A DNA stretch of 32,670 nt, from assembly GCA_013152475.1 (NCBI GenBank), contig JAADGH010000236.1, forward strand, positions 1 through 32,670, given 5' to 3'. The DNA comes from Planctomycetota bacterium (GTDB taxonomy: Bacteria; Planctomycetota; Brocadiia; JAADGH01). The first letter of the stretch is position 1. Every line of letters begins with the position of its first letter. Both the position numbers and the translations under genes were made by a program. This document shows positions 8,025 to 16,043 of this stretch, piece after piece. The notes under the pieces are model-generated. The model did no database searches. It was not told the origin of the DNA and worked only from the letters and a program-made list of their open reading frames with translations.

Positions 8025-9575
8025 TCACTCCTCCTCCGGTTGAAAGGTGAGCATCTGGAGCTGTTGGAGAAACGCCGCCCGGCCGCTCTGGCTCACGAAC
8101 GACCCGTCGCCGGCGGAGAGGGGTGTGGTCATGTTGATTTCGTCGCTCCATACCTCGCGGCTGTACGGATCGAGGAGGTCGAGCTTGCTGTCGATATGCA
8201 CCGCCACGCCATAGACCGGCCACACGGGGCCGGGAATCGGGGGCGCCCAGGGGGATATGTCACCAACGATGGGATATTCGCGGTAGGCGATCCTCAATAG
8301 GGAGGTGCGCTCGCCCGGCTGGAGTTGGTTGGGCTGGACAACGAGGTACCCGATGGCCTGCAGCGGCTGGGCGACGGCCATGGCGATCTGGTTTGCGATC
8401 TGCTGGGCGAGGGACTCATGGAGCCGGTTCTCCACTTCCATGCGCTGTTTTTTGCTCCACCGTTCCCCCCTATCGATCGTCGCCTTCTTTTCCATTCGCG
8501 TGGCGTAGTCCATATATCCGGATGGGACATAGACCTCCTGGATGGCGATATCCAGTACGACGCGTGAATTTTCGACGACTTCCTGGATCTTCTCGTCGAT
8601 CTTTTTCACGCGCGCCGACGGGAGCGACTGAACGGCGATGTTGCGCGCCTCCTGCAGAAGTTGAAGGGCCTCCTGGAACTTCCGGCCGTCCAGGGCGCTG
8701 TCTGCGCGGCGGCCGAGCTTGAGCACGTCGGCGATGGCCTTCTGCCGCTCGGCAAGCGACTCGATCTGCGTCTTTCTCTCTTGGATGGCTTTGGTGCGCT
8801 GTTGGGCTTCCTGCGCGGCGCCTGCAAGGGCATTGCGAATCCGTTCCAGGTAGCCCTTCACGTCCGCCCCTGTCGCTGCGGCGCGCTGCAGTTCTTTCCT
8901 GGCGGCGTCCCATTTCCGGGCGTAGAAGAGGAACACACCGCGCGGGGCCGGGCCGGTGATCTTCGCCAGGGAGAGGGCGAGATCGGGGTCGAGTTCATAC
9001 AAAGGGCGGCTCAGCCCGGCTTGGGCAACGATCTGATTTCCAGTCAGTGTGACCATCGGCACGCCGACGCCGTCGCGGAAGAGGACTTCCTTGCCTTTCA
9101 TTGCGGGCAGCGCGCCTTTCACCTTCTGCCAGATCGCCTCGACCTGCTGGATGTCTTTTCGGAGCACGGCGATCTGAGGGGTCATGGCCTGGAGTTGAGG
9201 ATCGTTTTCGGCCTCGCCACAGCACGCCATCGCCTCCGTGAATTTTCCGTTGTAGATCAAGCGGGCGATGGTCTGTTGGATGCCTGCCAGCGTGGGTTGC
9301 TCGGGTTGGGGCTGCGGCTCCTGGGGTTGCGGTTCAGGCTGGGGCTGGGGAGGGGGAGGGGGGTGCTTGCCCCGGATGACTTCGGCCACGTCGTCCTTTG
9401 GGAACGTCATCATCATGCCGGGCGCGATCTCCACCTTGATCATGCCGTCCGATTCCCCGCGGATGATTCCGCGGAAGCGGTTGCCGTTTTTGAGCTTGAT
9501 CGTGTCCTTGGCCGGACAGAAGCCTGCGAGAATGAGGACGAGGAGAGGGATGAAAAGGGCTCGTTTTGGTTTCAT
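8025..9575 (-). CDS. secreted protein of unknown function with Pro/Gln linker and coiled-coil/TPR-like repeats
   Basis: 516 residues if started at ATG 9575. An upstream TTG at 9644 lies in the -35 box of its own promoter, so it is rejected. The protein begins MKPKR with a signal peptide ending near AGFCPAKD; a Cys there could allow lipidation, but the context is not a strong lipobox. Next come a small Sm/SH3-like strand region (DTIKLKNGNRFRGIIRGES), a Pro-Gln-Glu linker (about residues 73-95), and helical segments with TPR/coiled-coil character to about 330. A C-terminal domain of some 190 residues contains VLDIAIQEVYVPSGY and ends with acidic residues. I do not recognise a function; a cell-envelope structural or adaptor role is a guess. 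It is convergent with the 3212-7864 gene. Confidence 0.8.
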   Translation of the reverse strand: MKPKRALFIPLLVLILAGFCPAKDTIKLKNGNRFRGIIRGESDGMIKVEIAPGMMMTFPKDDVAEVIRGKHPPPPPQPQPEPQPQEPQPQPEQPTLAGIQQTIARLIYNGKFTEAMACCGEAENDPQLQAMTPQIAVLRKDIQQVEAIWQKVKGALPAMKGKEVLFRDGVGVPMVTLTGNQIVAQAGLSRPLYELDPDLALSLAKITGPAPRGVFLFYARKWDAARKELQRAAATGADVKGYLERIRNALAGAAQEAQQRTKAIQERKTQIESLAERQKAIADVLKLGRRADSALDGRKFQEALQLLQEARNIAVQSLPSARVKKIDEKIQEVVENSRVVLDIAIQEVYVPSGYMDYATRMEKKATIDRGERWSKKQRMEVENRLHESLAQQIANQIAMAVAQPLQAIGYLVVQPNQLQPGERTSLLRIAYREYPIVGDISPWAPPIPGPVWPVYGVAVHIDSKLDLLDPYSREVWSDEINMTTPLSAGDGSFVSQSGRAAFLQQLQMLTFQPEEE

Positions 9576-9614
9576 GGTCCAGACCCCTGTGTTGCGCAGG
9601 CGCTCCTGGTTTCC

Positions 9615-9644
9615 AGTATAGTCCACCCGGGCGGGATTTGTCAA
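9615..9644 (-). promoter_or_regulatory. sigma70-type promoter for the 8025-9575 gene
   Basis: On the minus strand TTGACA (9644-9639), an 18-bp spacer and TATACT (9620-9615). The transcript would start near 9608, giving a 33-nt leader before the ATG at 9575. It is divergent from the promoter at 9689-9717. Confidence 0.7.
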
Positions 9645-9688
9645 TCACCAACGCGGGAGCTCTTGGTCAACTCCTGGGACACAGGCGC

Positions 9689-9717
9689 TTGACTTCCGGC
9701 TTCCTCGTGTCTACAAT
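9689..9717 (+). promoter_or_regulatory. sigma70-type promoter for the apiosidase-like gene
   Basis: TTGACT (9689-9694), a 17-bp spacer and TACAAT (9712-9717). The predicted transcript start near 9724 leaves a leader of about 43 nt before ATG 9767. The TTG at 9749 upstream of that ATG is not needed. Confidence 0.75.
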
Positions 9718-9766
9718 TTTAGGTTGATTCTCCACATAAGATCTTTTCTTGCCTCCGGAGAGAACA

Positions 9767-11380
9767 ATGAGGTCGAGGCTTTTCGGCGTGCAGAACTGTG
9801 TCGTAGAGTTCTCCCTCCGATCTTCCAAGGAGTACAGCGATCCCTTCAACGAGGTGGAGCTCGATGTGGTTTGTGTGGACCCGGACGGCGTGGAACGGCG
9901 CGTGCCGGCGTTCTGGGTCGGCGGAGGGGAATGGCGGGTGCGCTATGCCTCGCCGAGGACGGGCACGCACCAATGCCGCTCCGTCTGCTCCGATACGGAC
10001 AATACGAAGCTCCACAACCAGGAATGCACCATCGAGATCACGGAATATCAGGGGGACAACCCCCTGCTCCGCCACGGGCCCCTCCGCGTGGTCGACAACC
10101 ACCACTTCGAGCATTGGGACGGCACGCCCTTTTTCTGGCTGGGCGATACCTGGTGGATGGGCCTCTCCAAGCGGCTGGGCTGGCCGGAGGAGTATCAGCT
10201 TCTGGTCGCGGATCGCGCGGCCCGGGGCTTTACCGTAATCCAGATCGTGGCGGGGCTTTACCCGGACATGCCGCCCTTCGATCCGCGCGGGGAGAACGAG
10301 GCGGGTTGCCCGTGGGAGGAGGAGTTCCAGCGGATCAATCCATCCTATTTCGACATGGCCGACCGCCGGGTCCACTGGCTGGTGCGATCGGGTCTCGTCC
10401 CCTGCATCGTGGGGTGTTGGGGCTACTATATCGACTTCGCCGGCGTCGAGGTGATGAAAAAACACTGGCGCTACCTCCTGGGCCGGTACGGCGCCTACCC
10501 CGTCATCTGGTGTATGGCGGGCGAGGCGACGATGCTCTACTACCTCTCCCCCGCGAGGAAAAACAACCCGGAACGCGAACAGGCCGTGGCCGCCGCGCGC
10601 GCCGGCTGGACGGAGGTGACGGAGTATCTTCGCTCCATCGACTCCTACGGCCACCCCGTCACCCTTCACCCCAGCAGTACCGCACGCGACACGGTGGATG
10701 ATCCGACGGTCCTCGATTTCGATATGCTCCAGACCGGCCATCAGGGGTGGCGGAGCATGCCGAATACGGTTCGCCTGATCCAGGCGTCGCGCCAGGCCGA
10801 GCCGCGGATGCCGACGGTGGTGGGCGAGGTGTGCTACGAGGGGATCTTCGGGGGGAGTTGGGAGGACGTGCAGCGCTTTGCCTTCTGGGCGTCCATGCTG
10901 AGCGGCGCGGTGGGATATACCTACGGGGCCAACGGGATCTGGCAGTTGAATCGGCCGGACGATCCCTTTGGGGAGTCGCCCCACGGCACATCATGGGGCG
11001 GCCCGGACTGGCAGGAGGCCTGGCGCCTGCCGGGCTCCCAGCAGGTGGCGCTGGGGAAGGAACTCCTGGAGCGGTACGAGTTCTGGAAATTCGAGCCCCA
11101 TCCGGAGTGGGTCGAGCCGCATGCGACAGTCGAAGACTGCCACCGACCGTATGCGGCCGGGATACCGGGGACCGTACGCGTGATCTATCTCCCCGCGAAC
11201 TGGTCGATGCCCAGGGTGGCGGCGCTGGAAAAGGACAGGGATTACCACGCCTGCTACTTCAACCCCCGCAACGCCGAGAGGGTGGATCTGGGCGGCATCC
11301 AGGGCGACTCAGAAGGCATCTGGGGCGTCCCCCCCCCTCCTGTCCGGCAGGACTGGGTGCTTGTTCTCGAAGCAGAGTAA
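9767..11380 (+). CDS. apiosidase-like glycoside hydrolase (DUF5060/DUF4038-type, GH140-related)
   Basis: 537 residues from ATG 9767, chosen because GGAGAGA (9757-9763) sits just upstream. The N-terminal 90 residues form a beta-sandwich of the DUF5060 kind. The TIM barrel follows, opening with the family signature GTPFFWLGDTWW. Likely catalytic acids are the Glu in CMAGEAT and the Glu in VVGEVCYEG, at the positions where clan-A barrels carry their acid/base and nucleophile; this is assigned by motif position, not by alignment. A C-terminal beta domain ends the protein. There is no signal peptide, so it should act in the cytoplasm on imported or intracellular oligosaccharides. Families of this kind cleave apiose- or arabinose-type linkages in plant polysaccharides, but the substrate here is unknown. 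It is followed by the amidohydrolase pair. Confidence 0.85.
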   Translation: MRSRLFGVQNCVVEFSLRSSKEYSDPFNEVELDVVCVDPDGVERRVPAFWVGGGEWRVRYASPRTGTHQCRSVCSDTDNTKLHNQECTIEITEYQGDNPLLRHGPLRVVDNHHFEHWDGTPFFWLGDTWWMGLSKRLGWPEEYQLLVADRAARGFTVIQIVAGLYPDMPPFDPRGENEAGCPWEEEFQRINPSYFDMADRRVHWLVRSGLVPCIVGCWGYYIDFAGVEVMKKHWRYLLGRYGAYPVIWCMAGEATMLYYLSPARKNNPEREQAVAAARAGWTEVTEYLRSIDSYGHPVTLHPSSTARDTVDDPTVLDFDMLQTGHQGWRSMPNTVRLIQASRQAEPRMPTVVGEVCYEGIFGGSWEDVQRFAFWASMLSGAVGYTYGANGIWQLNRPDDPFGESPHGTSWGGPDWQEAWRLPGSQQVALGKELLERYEFWKFEPHPEWVEPHATVEDCHRPYAAGIPGTVRVIYLPANWSMPRVAALEKDRDYHACYFNPRNAERVDLGGIQGDSEGIWGVPPPPVRQDWVLVLEAE

Positions 11381-11699
11381 GGCGATCGGATCGGCATGGG
11401 GGCGGCGTCGATGTTGCGCGAGGCGAAAAGAGGCTTGACTCGGGGGTGGGGCTGAAGTAGAATTCAGGCAGCAGACGGGGCAAATCATCCTCACGAGGGG
11501 CGAGGCGCGGGGGCGTACAGACGTGCTGGTCCGTAACAAAAGGCAAATAAGGCGCTTGGTGCAGAGGACGGCATTGAGCGCTTTTTCTTTGCTTTGGGCG
11601 CGGGCAGCCCTGCTTTCCGAAAAGGAGGGAGACCGGACCGGTGGCGCACAATTTGCGGAGGGATATCGGGGCGTGGGCCCCTTTTGGATGTAGTCTTGG
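11381..11699 (+). other. 319-bp spacer with promoter and long leader of the amidohydrolase pair
   Basis: It contains a strong promoter (11435-11463) and a leader of about 230 nt. Within the leader a purine-rich AAAGGAGGGA (11621-11630) lies 10 nt before a GTG at 11641. That GTG opens a 25-codon frame ending at 11718, overlapping the amidohydrolase start at 11700. I see no known riboswitch fold and no T-tract terminator. Confidence 0.5.
11435..11463 (+). promoter_or_regulatory. sigma70-type promoter for the amidohydrolase pair
   Basis: TTGACT (11435-11440), a 17-bp spacer and TAGAAT (11458-11463). The predicted transcript start is near 11470, about 230 nt before the ATG at 11700. This suggests the pair can be transcribed independently of the upstream glycoside hydrolase. 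Confidence 0.65.
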
Positions 11700-13028
11700 A
11701 TGGAATTTGCAAGAGTAAGATGCGCCTTACGCTCCGATCTGGACAGAATCCAGGTCATCGACTCGCACGACCACACCGAGTCGCTCGAATCCGTTCAGTC
11801 CGCCGAGAACCGGCTCTTTCGCACTCTCTCACGCAGCTTCGTCAAGAACGACCTGCTCAACACGGGTGTAACGGCATCGCGGTGGGTCGCCGCCATCGAC
11901 AAGGACGCGGTGGGGTGGGCAGGGTTCAAGCGCTACATGGATCTCTGCCGGAATACGGCCTACTTCCGGTGCTTCCTTGTCGCCGTTCGGGACCTCCTGG
12001 AAATCGATGTCCATGAGATCACGGACGAAAATTGGGAGCGGGTCTCCCTCGCCCTTGCCCAGGCCAGCCGGCAGCCGGATTGGTATGACTATGTGCTCCG
12101 GAGGTCGGGAAACATCGACTCTGTTCTGTGGGACCAGATGTATGGCGAGGCCGCGTGGCCGACTATCGACAACTCCCTGTTCCTCCCGGTCCAGCGCTTT
12201 GACAAGTTCGGGGACATCTGTTCGTCCCAGTATCGCCCCGCGTTCTACCGTGATTACGGAGTGGACCCCACGACCATCGCCGATGTGCTGGACGCCGTAG
12301 ACGCCGTAGTGCACAGGGCGTGCGAGGAGGGAACGGCGGCGGTGAAGATCGCGGCGGCATATTTTCGGGGAATTCGTCTGAAGGAGTGCTCGCGCGCCGA
12401 GGCGTCGCGCATCTTCAGCAAGTCGCCCCGCGACATTGCCTATTCCGAATTACTTGCCTTTCAGGATTTCGTGTATTCCCACGTCATCGAGCAATGCATT
12501 TTCCACGATCTCCCGATCCAGATCCACACGGGGATGCTGTCGACGTCGGGGTTCCTGCACAATGGGTATCCCCTGTACCTGGAGGAGCTGCTGTGGAGGT
12601 ATCCGGAGGCGAAGTTCGTTCTGCTGCATGCCTCGTTTCCCTTCACCAGCCAGGCTACCGCCATCGCCGCTCGCCACTCCAACGTCTATGTCGACGGCTC
12701 ATGGCTGCCCATCCTTTGTCCGTCCGCGTATCGCAATACCCTTCGCGAGTGGCTGGACGTGCTGTCCATCGAGCGCATCCTCGCGTGGGGAGGGGACGCG
12801 CTGCGGGTCGAGATGACCTACGGCTCTCTGGTCCTCGCAAAAGATGCGATTGCCGACGTGCTTGCCGAGAAGGTGGCGGAGCGGGAGATTACCCAACAGG
12901 AGGCCGGTCAGATCGCCGACCGACTCCTCCGGGAGAACCTCCGCGAGTTATTCAAGACGGATGATGTGAAATCAAGGAGACGGCGAGGGGGCCGAACGAT
13001 GCAGCAGAGGACCGAACGAGTGGCTTGA
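11700..13028 (+). CDS. amidohydrolase-superfamily metal-dependent hydrolase, apparently active copy
   Basis: 442 residues, TIM-barrel amidohydrolase of the Amidohydro_2 kind. Metal-site residues are in place: the HxH of VIDSHDH (H23, H25), Lys in AVKIAAAY (K216), His in IQIHTG (H276), His in VLLHASFPF (H310) and Asp in AWGGDALR (D366). There is no signal peptide, so it is cytoplasmic. The start lacks a good ribosome binding site and overlaps a possible 25-codon leader frame, so coupling is possible. Relatives hydrolyse or decarboxylate small carbonyl substrates or isomerise uronates; the actual substrate is unknown. The C-terminal tail (from about 425) is very Arg-rich. The gene is followed after 16 bp by a clear paralogue that has lost most of these residues. 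Confidence 0.85.
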   Translation: MEFARVRCALRSDLDRIQVIDSHDHTESLESVQSAENRLFRTLSRSFVKNDLLNTGVTASRWVAAIDKDAVGWAGFKRYMDLCRNTAYFRCFLVAVRDLLEIDVHEITDENWERVSLALAQASRQPDWYDYVLRRSGNIDSVLWDQMYGEAAWPTIDNSLFLPVQRFDKFGDICSSQYRPAFYRDYGVDPTTIADVLDAVDAVVHRACEEGTAAVKIAAAYFRGIRLKECSRAEASRIFSKSPRDIAYSELLAFQDFVYSHVIEQCIFHDLPIQIHTGMLSTSGFLHNGYPLYLEELLWRYPEAKFVLLHASFPFTSQATAIAARHSNVYVDGSWLPILCPSAYRNTLREWLDVLSIERILAWGGDALRVEMTYGSLVLAKDAIADVLAEKVAEREITQQEAGQIADRLLRENLRELFKTDDVKSRRRRGGRTMQQRTERVA

Positions 13029-13044
13029 CAGGACCAGGCGCCGC

Positions 13045-14352
13045 ATGAGTGTAGGAACCGAGAACAGAAAGACAGGCCGGAGCACTTTGATCGAGGACCT
13101 CCGGCACGCCATCAATGAAGTGCCCGTGATTGACGGCCACGACTGTATTGTCCCCAGGAAACTTGTGCTGGAGAGCGGCGACGTGTTGTTTGATCTCTTC
13201 GCCGCTTCGTGCCTGCCGCCGGGCGCGGTCCTCCATACGCCGCCTGTCGATCCGGCGCGGAGCTGGGAGACACTTGAGCCCTATCTGCCCAATCTCACGA
13301 ACACGTCGGCATATCGATGTCTGGTCGCGGCGGCCAAACTCTTGTATGATTTCGAGGATTTCCCTCTGGACGAAAGGGGCTATACGGACCTTCGCGAGCG
13401 GATGGCGGGGGCCTACAGCCGGGAGGATTGGTACGTTGAGGCCCTGCGCAACAGGGCAAACATCGACGCCGTCATCTGGGCCATGGAGACCGACATCGCC
13501 CTGTCGGAGCAGGAGCGGGAGATCTTTCTGCCCGCGCCGAACCTGGACATCTTCATCCGAGCGCACGAAAGTACGTATAGAGAACAGCTCGAGCAGAGGC
13601 ACTATGTCAAGCTGCAGGAGTTCTTGGATGTTGTGGAACTTCTCGCCGAGGTCCTGACCGAGCTGGACGAGAAGGGCGTCCCGTCATTCTGGCTCAGTTT
13701 CTCGCGGTTTCGACCGCTGATGGTCCGCGGTGTGGGAACGCAAGAGGCCGCGGTTGCGTTTATGAAGTCGGACGGCAAGGTCTCCCCCGACGAAGCGCGG
13801 CTCTTCCAGGATTATCTCATCCACCAGATTGCGGACAAGTGCTCCGCGTTCAATATCCCCTTGCAGATCGATACCGGCGCGCACGCCAACCCGCTGTCCG
13901 TTGAGCACAGCGACCCGTGCCAGCTCGCCGCGTTCGTCGCGGCGCACACGCGAACGCGGTTTGTGTTTCTCCATGGCGGCTATCCCTTCGCACGCCATGT
14001 GGGGGCGCAGGCCAAGACCTTTCCCAACATCTATGTGGACGGCAGCGCGCTGGCCGCCCATTCCCTCTCGGCCGTGAGGGAAATCGTCGGCGAGTGGATC
14101 GAGTTGGTGCCGGTCGCCAAGCTCCTCCTCTGGGGTGGGAATGCCACTCGCATCGAGGCCGCGATCGGCTCCCTCCTCCTTATGAAGGACGCGCTCGCGC
14201 AAATCCTGGCCGAGCGGGTGGAGAGCGGGTTCTTCAGCCGAGAGCTCGCCTTCGATCTGGTCCGGAAGCTCCTGCGCGACATTCCCCGCCGCTTCTACCG
14301 GACCGATGAGATCCGCATCCGGCGAAAGACATCGGAAGACGTGGAGGAGTGA
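13045..14352 (+). CDS. amidohydrolase-fold paralogue with degenerate metal site (probable pseudoenzyme)
   Basis: 435 residues, colinear with the upstream protein from the first strand to the C-terminus (for example IYVDGS, LLLWGG, GSLLLMKDA against VYVDGS, ILAWGG, GSLVLAKDA). The metal residues are replaced at aligned positions: HDH becomes H32-D-C34, K216 becomes W216, H276 becomes D276 and D366 becomes N366; only H32 and H310 remain. The replacements are spread along an intact frame with the same base composition as the neighbour, so sequencing error or simple decay is unlikely. It may bind and regulate the active copy, form a heteromer, or do different chemistry; this is inference. It is probably co-transcribed with the upstream gene. 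It converges with the nitrilase gene 9 bp away. Confidence 0.85.
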   Translation: MSVGTENRKTGRSTLIEDLRHAINEVPVIDGHDCIVPRKLVLESGDVLFDLFAASCLPPGAVLHTPPVDPARSWETLEPYLPNLTNTSAYRCLVAAAKLLYDFEDFPLDERGYTDLRERMAGAYSREDWYVEALRNRANIDAVIWAMETDIALSEQEREIFLPAPNLDIFIRAHESTYREQLEQRHYVKLQEFLDVVELLAEVLTELDEKGVPSFWLSFSRFRPLMVRGVGTQEAAVAFMKSDGKVSPDEARLFQDYLIHQIADKCSAFNIPLQIDTGAHANPLSVEHSDPCQLAAFVAAHTRTRFVFLHGGYPFARHVGAQAKTFPNIYVDGSALAAHSLSAVREIVGEWIELVPVAKLLLWGGNATRIEAAIGSLLLMKDALAQILAERVESGFFSRELAFDLVRKLLRDIPRRFYRTDEIRIRRKTSEDVEE

Positions 14353-14361
14353 TCCCCCCGA

Positions 14362-15204
14362 TCATTCCCGGTCCAGCTCCGCCTTCTCGTATTCTGCATG
14401 CAACTGCCGGGCGATCTCCGGCGTCGTCCGATGAAACGGCCTTCTCGGTTTGGCCAGATCGTCCTCCGGTATGTCGTGGACGAGGAGCGTCTCCGTCATC
14501 AGCCCGGCCTCCCCCACGAAACGGCCGATCCGATCCAGGATGAACGAGTCCCCCACACCGACCCCGGCCCGCCCCATCACCGGCTCGCCCACCGACTGCG
14601 GCACGACGACATTCGCCTTCACCACGTAGCAGTCGTTCTCGGCGGCCCGGGCGATGTGGTGGCTTCGGACGCGGCGGGTATGGTGGTCCAGATGGTCGTA
14701 GGTGATGTAGTTGAAATGGGGAGAAAAGATGATCTGCGCCCCGCGCATGGCCTCGATCCGCGCCGCCTCCATGTAGGAGGAATCGGCGCAGATGATGATG
14801 CCGAACTTGACGCCGTCCTTCTCGAAGACCGGGAACTCGTGCCCCCGGCGGAAGTACGGGTAGACCAGATAGTTCTTGGAGTACAGGCCGATCAGCTTCC
14901 CGCGGTCGATCACCACCACCGTGTTGTATAGGTCCCCCTCGCGCCGCTCGTTCAGGCCGATCAGCAGCATGGGAGAGAAGCCCTTTACGCGATCGAGGAC
15001 CTCCTGAAACTCGCGGCCCTCCAGATCGACCGCGTTCTTCCGGGCCTCCCCCTCGTCGGGAAAATAGCCGTGCAGGAAGGTCTCCGGCATGCACAGGATC
15101 TGGACGCCCTCCGCCTCCGCCTTCTCCAGCGCCTCGACGGTCGTCTTCAGGTTTGCTTCCATGTCGCGAAACACCACGCGTGTCTGACAGGCCGCGATTT
15201 TCAT
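14362..15204 (-). CDS. carbon-nitrogen hydrolase (nitrilase superfamily)
   Basis: 280 residues, full length for the family. The Glu-Lys-Cys triad is visible: E41 in MPETF, K110 in YSKNYLV and C139 in IIICADSSY. A second acidic or helper region appears around RSHHIARAAENDCYVVKAN. These cytoplasmic enzymes hydrolyse amides, N-carbamoyl groups or nitriles; the branch resembles predicted amidohydrolases of the N-carbamoylputrescine/omega-amidase kind, but the substrate cannot be named. The start ATG is supported by GGAGGAGA about 8 nt upstream. It is the last gene of the set rsgA, MBL hydrolase, nitrilase, 32 bp behind the MBL gene. Confidence 0.9.
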   Translation of the reverse strand: MKIAACQTRVVFRDMEANLKTTVEALEKAEAEGVQILCMPETFLHGYFPDEGEARKNAVDLEGREFQEVLDRVKGFSPMLLIGLNERREGDLYNTVVVIDRGKLIGLYSKNYLVYPYFRRGHEFPVFEKDGVKFGIIICADSSYMEAARIEAMRGAQIIFSPHFNYITYDHLDHHTRRVRSHHIARAAENDCYVVKANVVVPQSVGEPVMGRAGVGVGDSFILDRIGRFVGEAGLMTETLLVHDIPEDDLAKPRRPFHRTTPEIARQLHAEYEKAELDRE

Positions 15205-15236
15205 AGGGTCTTTCTCCTCCAGGCGTCATGCGCCCT

Positions 15237-16040
15237 TCATAAATCGAATTGCATGCCGTCGAAGGCCAGCGCGACCCCCCGCTCGCGCAGCCACTGGGCC
15301 GATTCCTCATGGGGCGGGCAGAAGTGCAGGCTGACATGCGCGGCGATGAACGGCGTGGAGTCCCCGATGATGCCGCGCCGGAGGAAGTCCTGCCGCATCT
15401 CGCAGACGAGGGGGAAGTTCATGTGGGCCGACGGCAAATCCGGGTGTTCGCCCGCGTGGCCGAATGTGGCCTCTGCAACAACCGCATCAAGCGTCATCCC
15501 GGCAAGGGCCTCCACCGTTTCCTCCGGGAGCGGCCCGGTGTCGCAGGCGTAGAGCAGGCTCTTCCCCTGCCGGGAGAAGACATAAATCAGCGAGTCCCCC
15601 GGTTGGCCCCGATGGCGCGCCGGCAGCGGGAGGGCCGTCCAGTCGCCCGCAGCGGTTGGTTTCAACGGCGACATGGGATGCAGCGTCACATGGCGTTGGA
15701 TCTCATAGCGGACCAGCGAGGTCACCGCCGAGCTTCCGTAGATCGGGAGACCCAACCGGGCCGCATCGGCGGGGACCCGCGCAAGGGCGACCGAGTTCAG
15801 ATGGTCCCGGTCGGCGTGGGTGATGAAGACCTGCTTCACGCGCGCCGTCGGCGCAAACTTCTTCATCTGCTCGGGCACGGTGCCGCCGCAGTCGACAAGA
15901 AGCTCGTTGTCCAGCAGCAGCGACGTATAGGTCCGCAGCGAACGCCCGTCCCGCTGCCGCACGGTGCGGCAGTTCTCACATTCGCACTGATACGGGGCCT
16001 GAATATCCGACGCACCGCTGCCGAGCAGAAGGGCCCTCAC
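15237..16040 (-). CDS. MBL-fold metallo-hydrolase, PhnP-like
   Basis: 267 residues beginning at GTG 16040, supported by the strong ribosome binding site GGAGGGAGGTG just upstream. It opens LLLGSGASD and carries a Cys cluster C19, C21, C24 (CECENC) like the structural zinc site of PhnP-type phosphodiesterases. The metal motif reads THADRDH (H75, D77, D79, H80), so the second His of the usual HxHxDH is Asp. Later ligands include the Asp in YACDTG and a His near HVSLHFCPPH. The likely role is a cyclic-phosphate phosphodiesterase or related hydrolase, with exact chemistry uncertain. There are no phn genes nearby. Its start lies 3 bp after the rsgA stop, so the two are probably translated from one message. 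Confidence 0.85.
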   Translation of the reverse strand: MRALLLGSGASDIQAPYQCECENCRTVRQRDGRSLRTYTSLLLDNELLVDCGGTVPEQMKKFAPTARVKQVFITHADRDHLNSVALARVPADAARLGLPIYGSSAVTSLVRYEIQRHVTLHPMSPLKPTAAGDWTALPLPARHRGQPGDSLIYVFSRQGKSLLYACDTGPLPEETVEALAGMTLDAVVAEATFGHAGEHPDLPSAHMNFPLVCEMRQDFLRRGIIGDSTPFIAAHVSLHFCPPHEESAQWLRERGVALAFDGMQFDL

Positions 16041-16043
16041 GAT

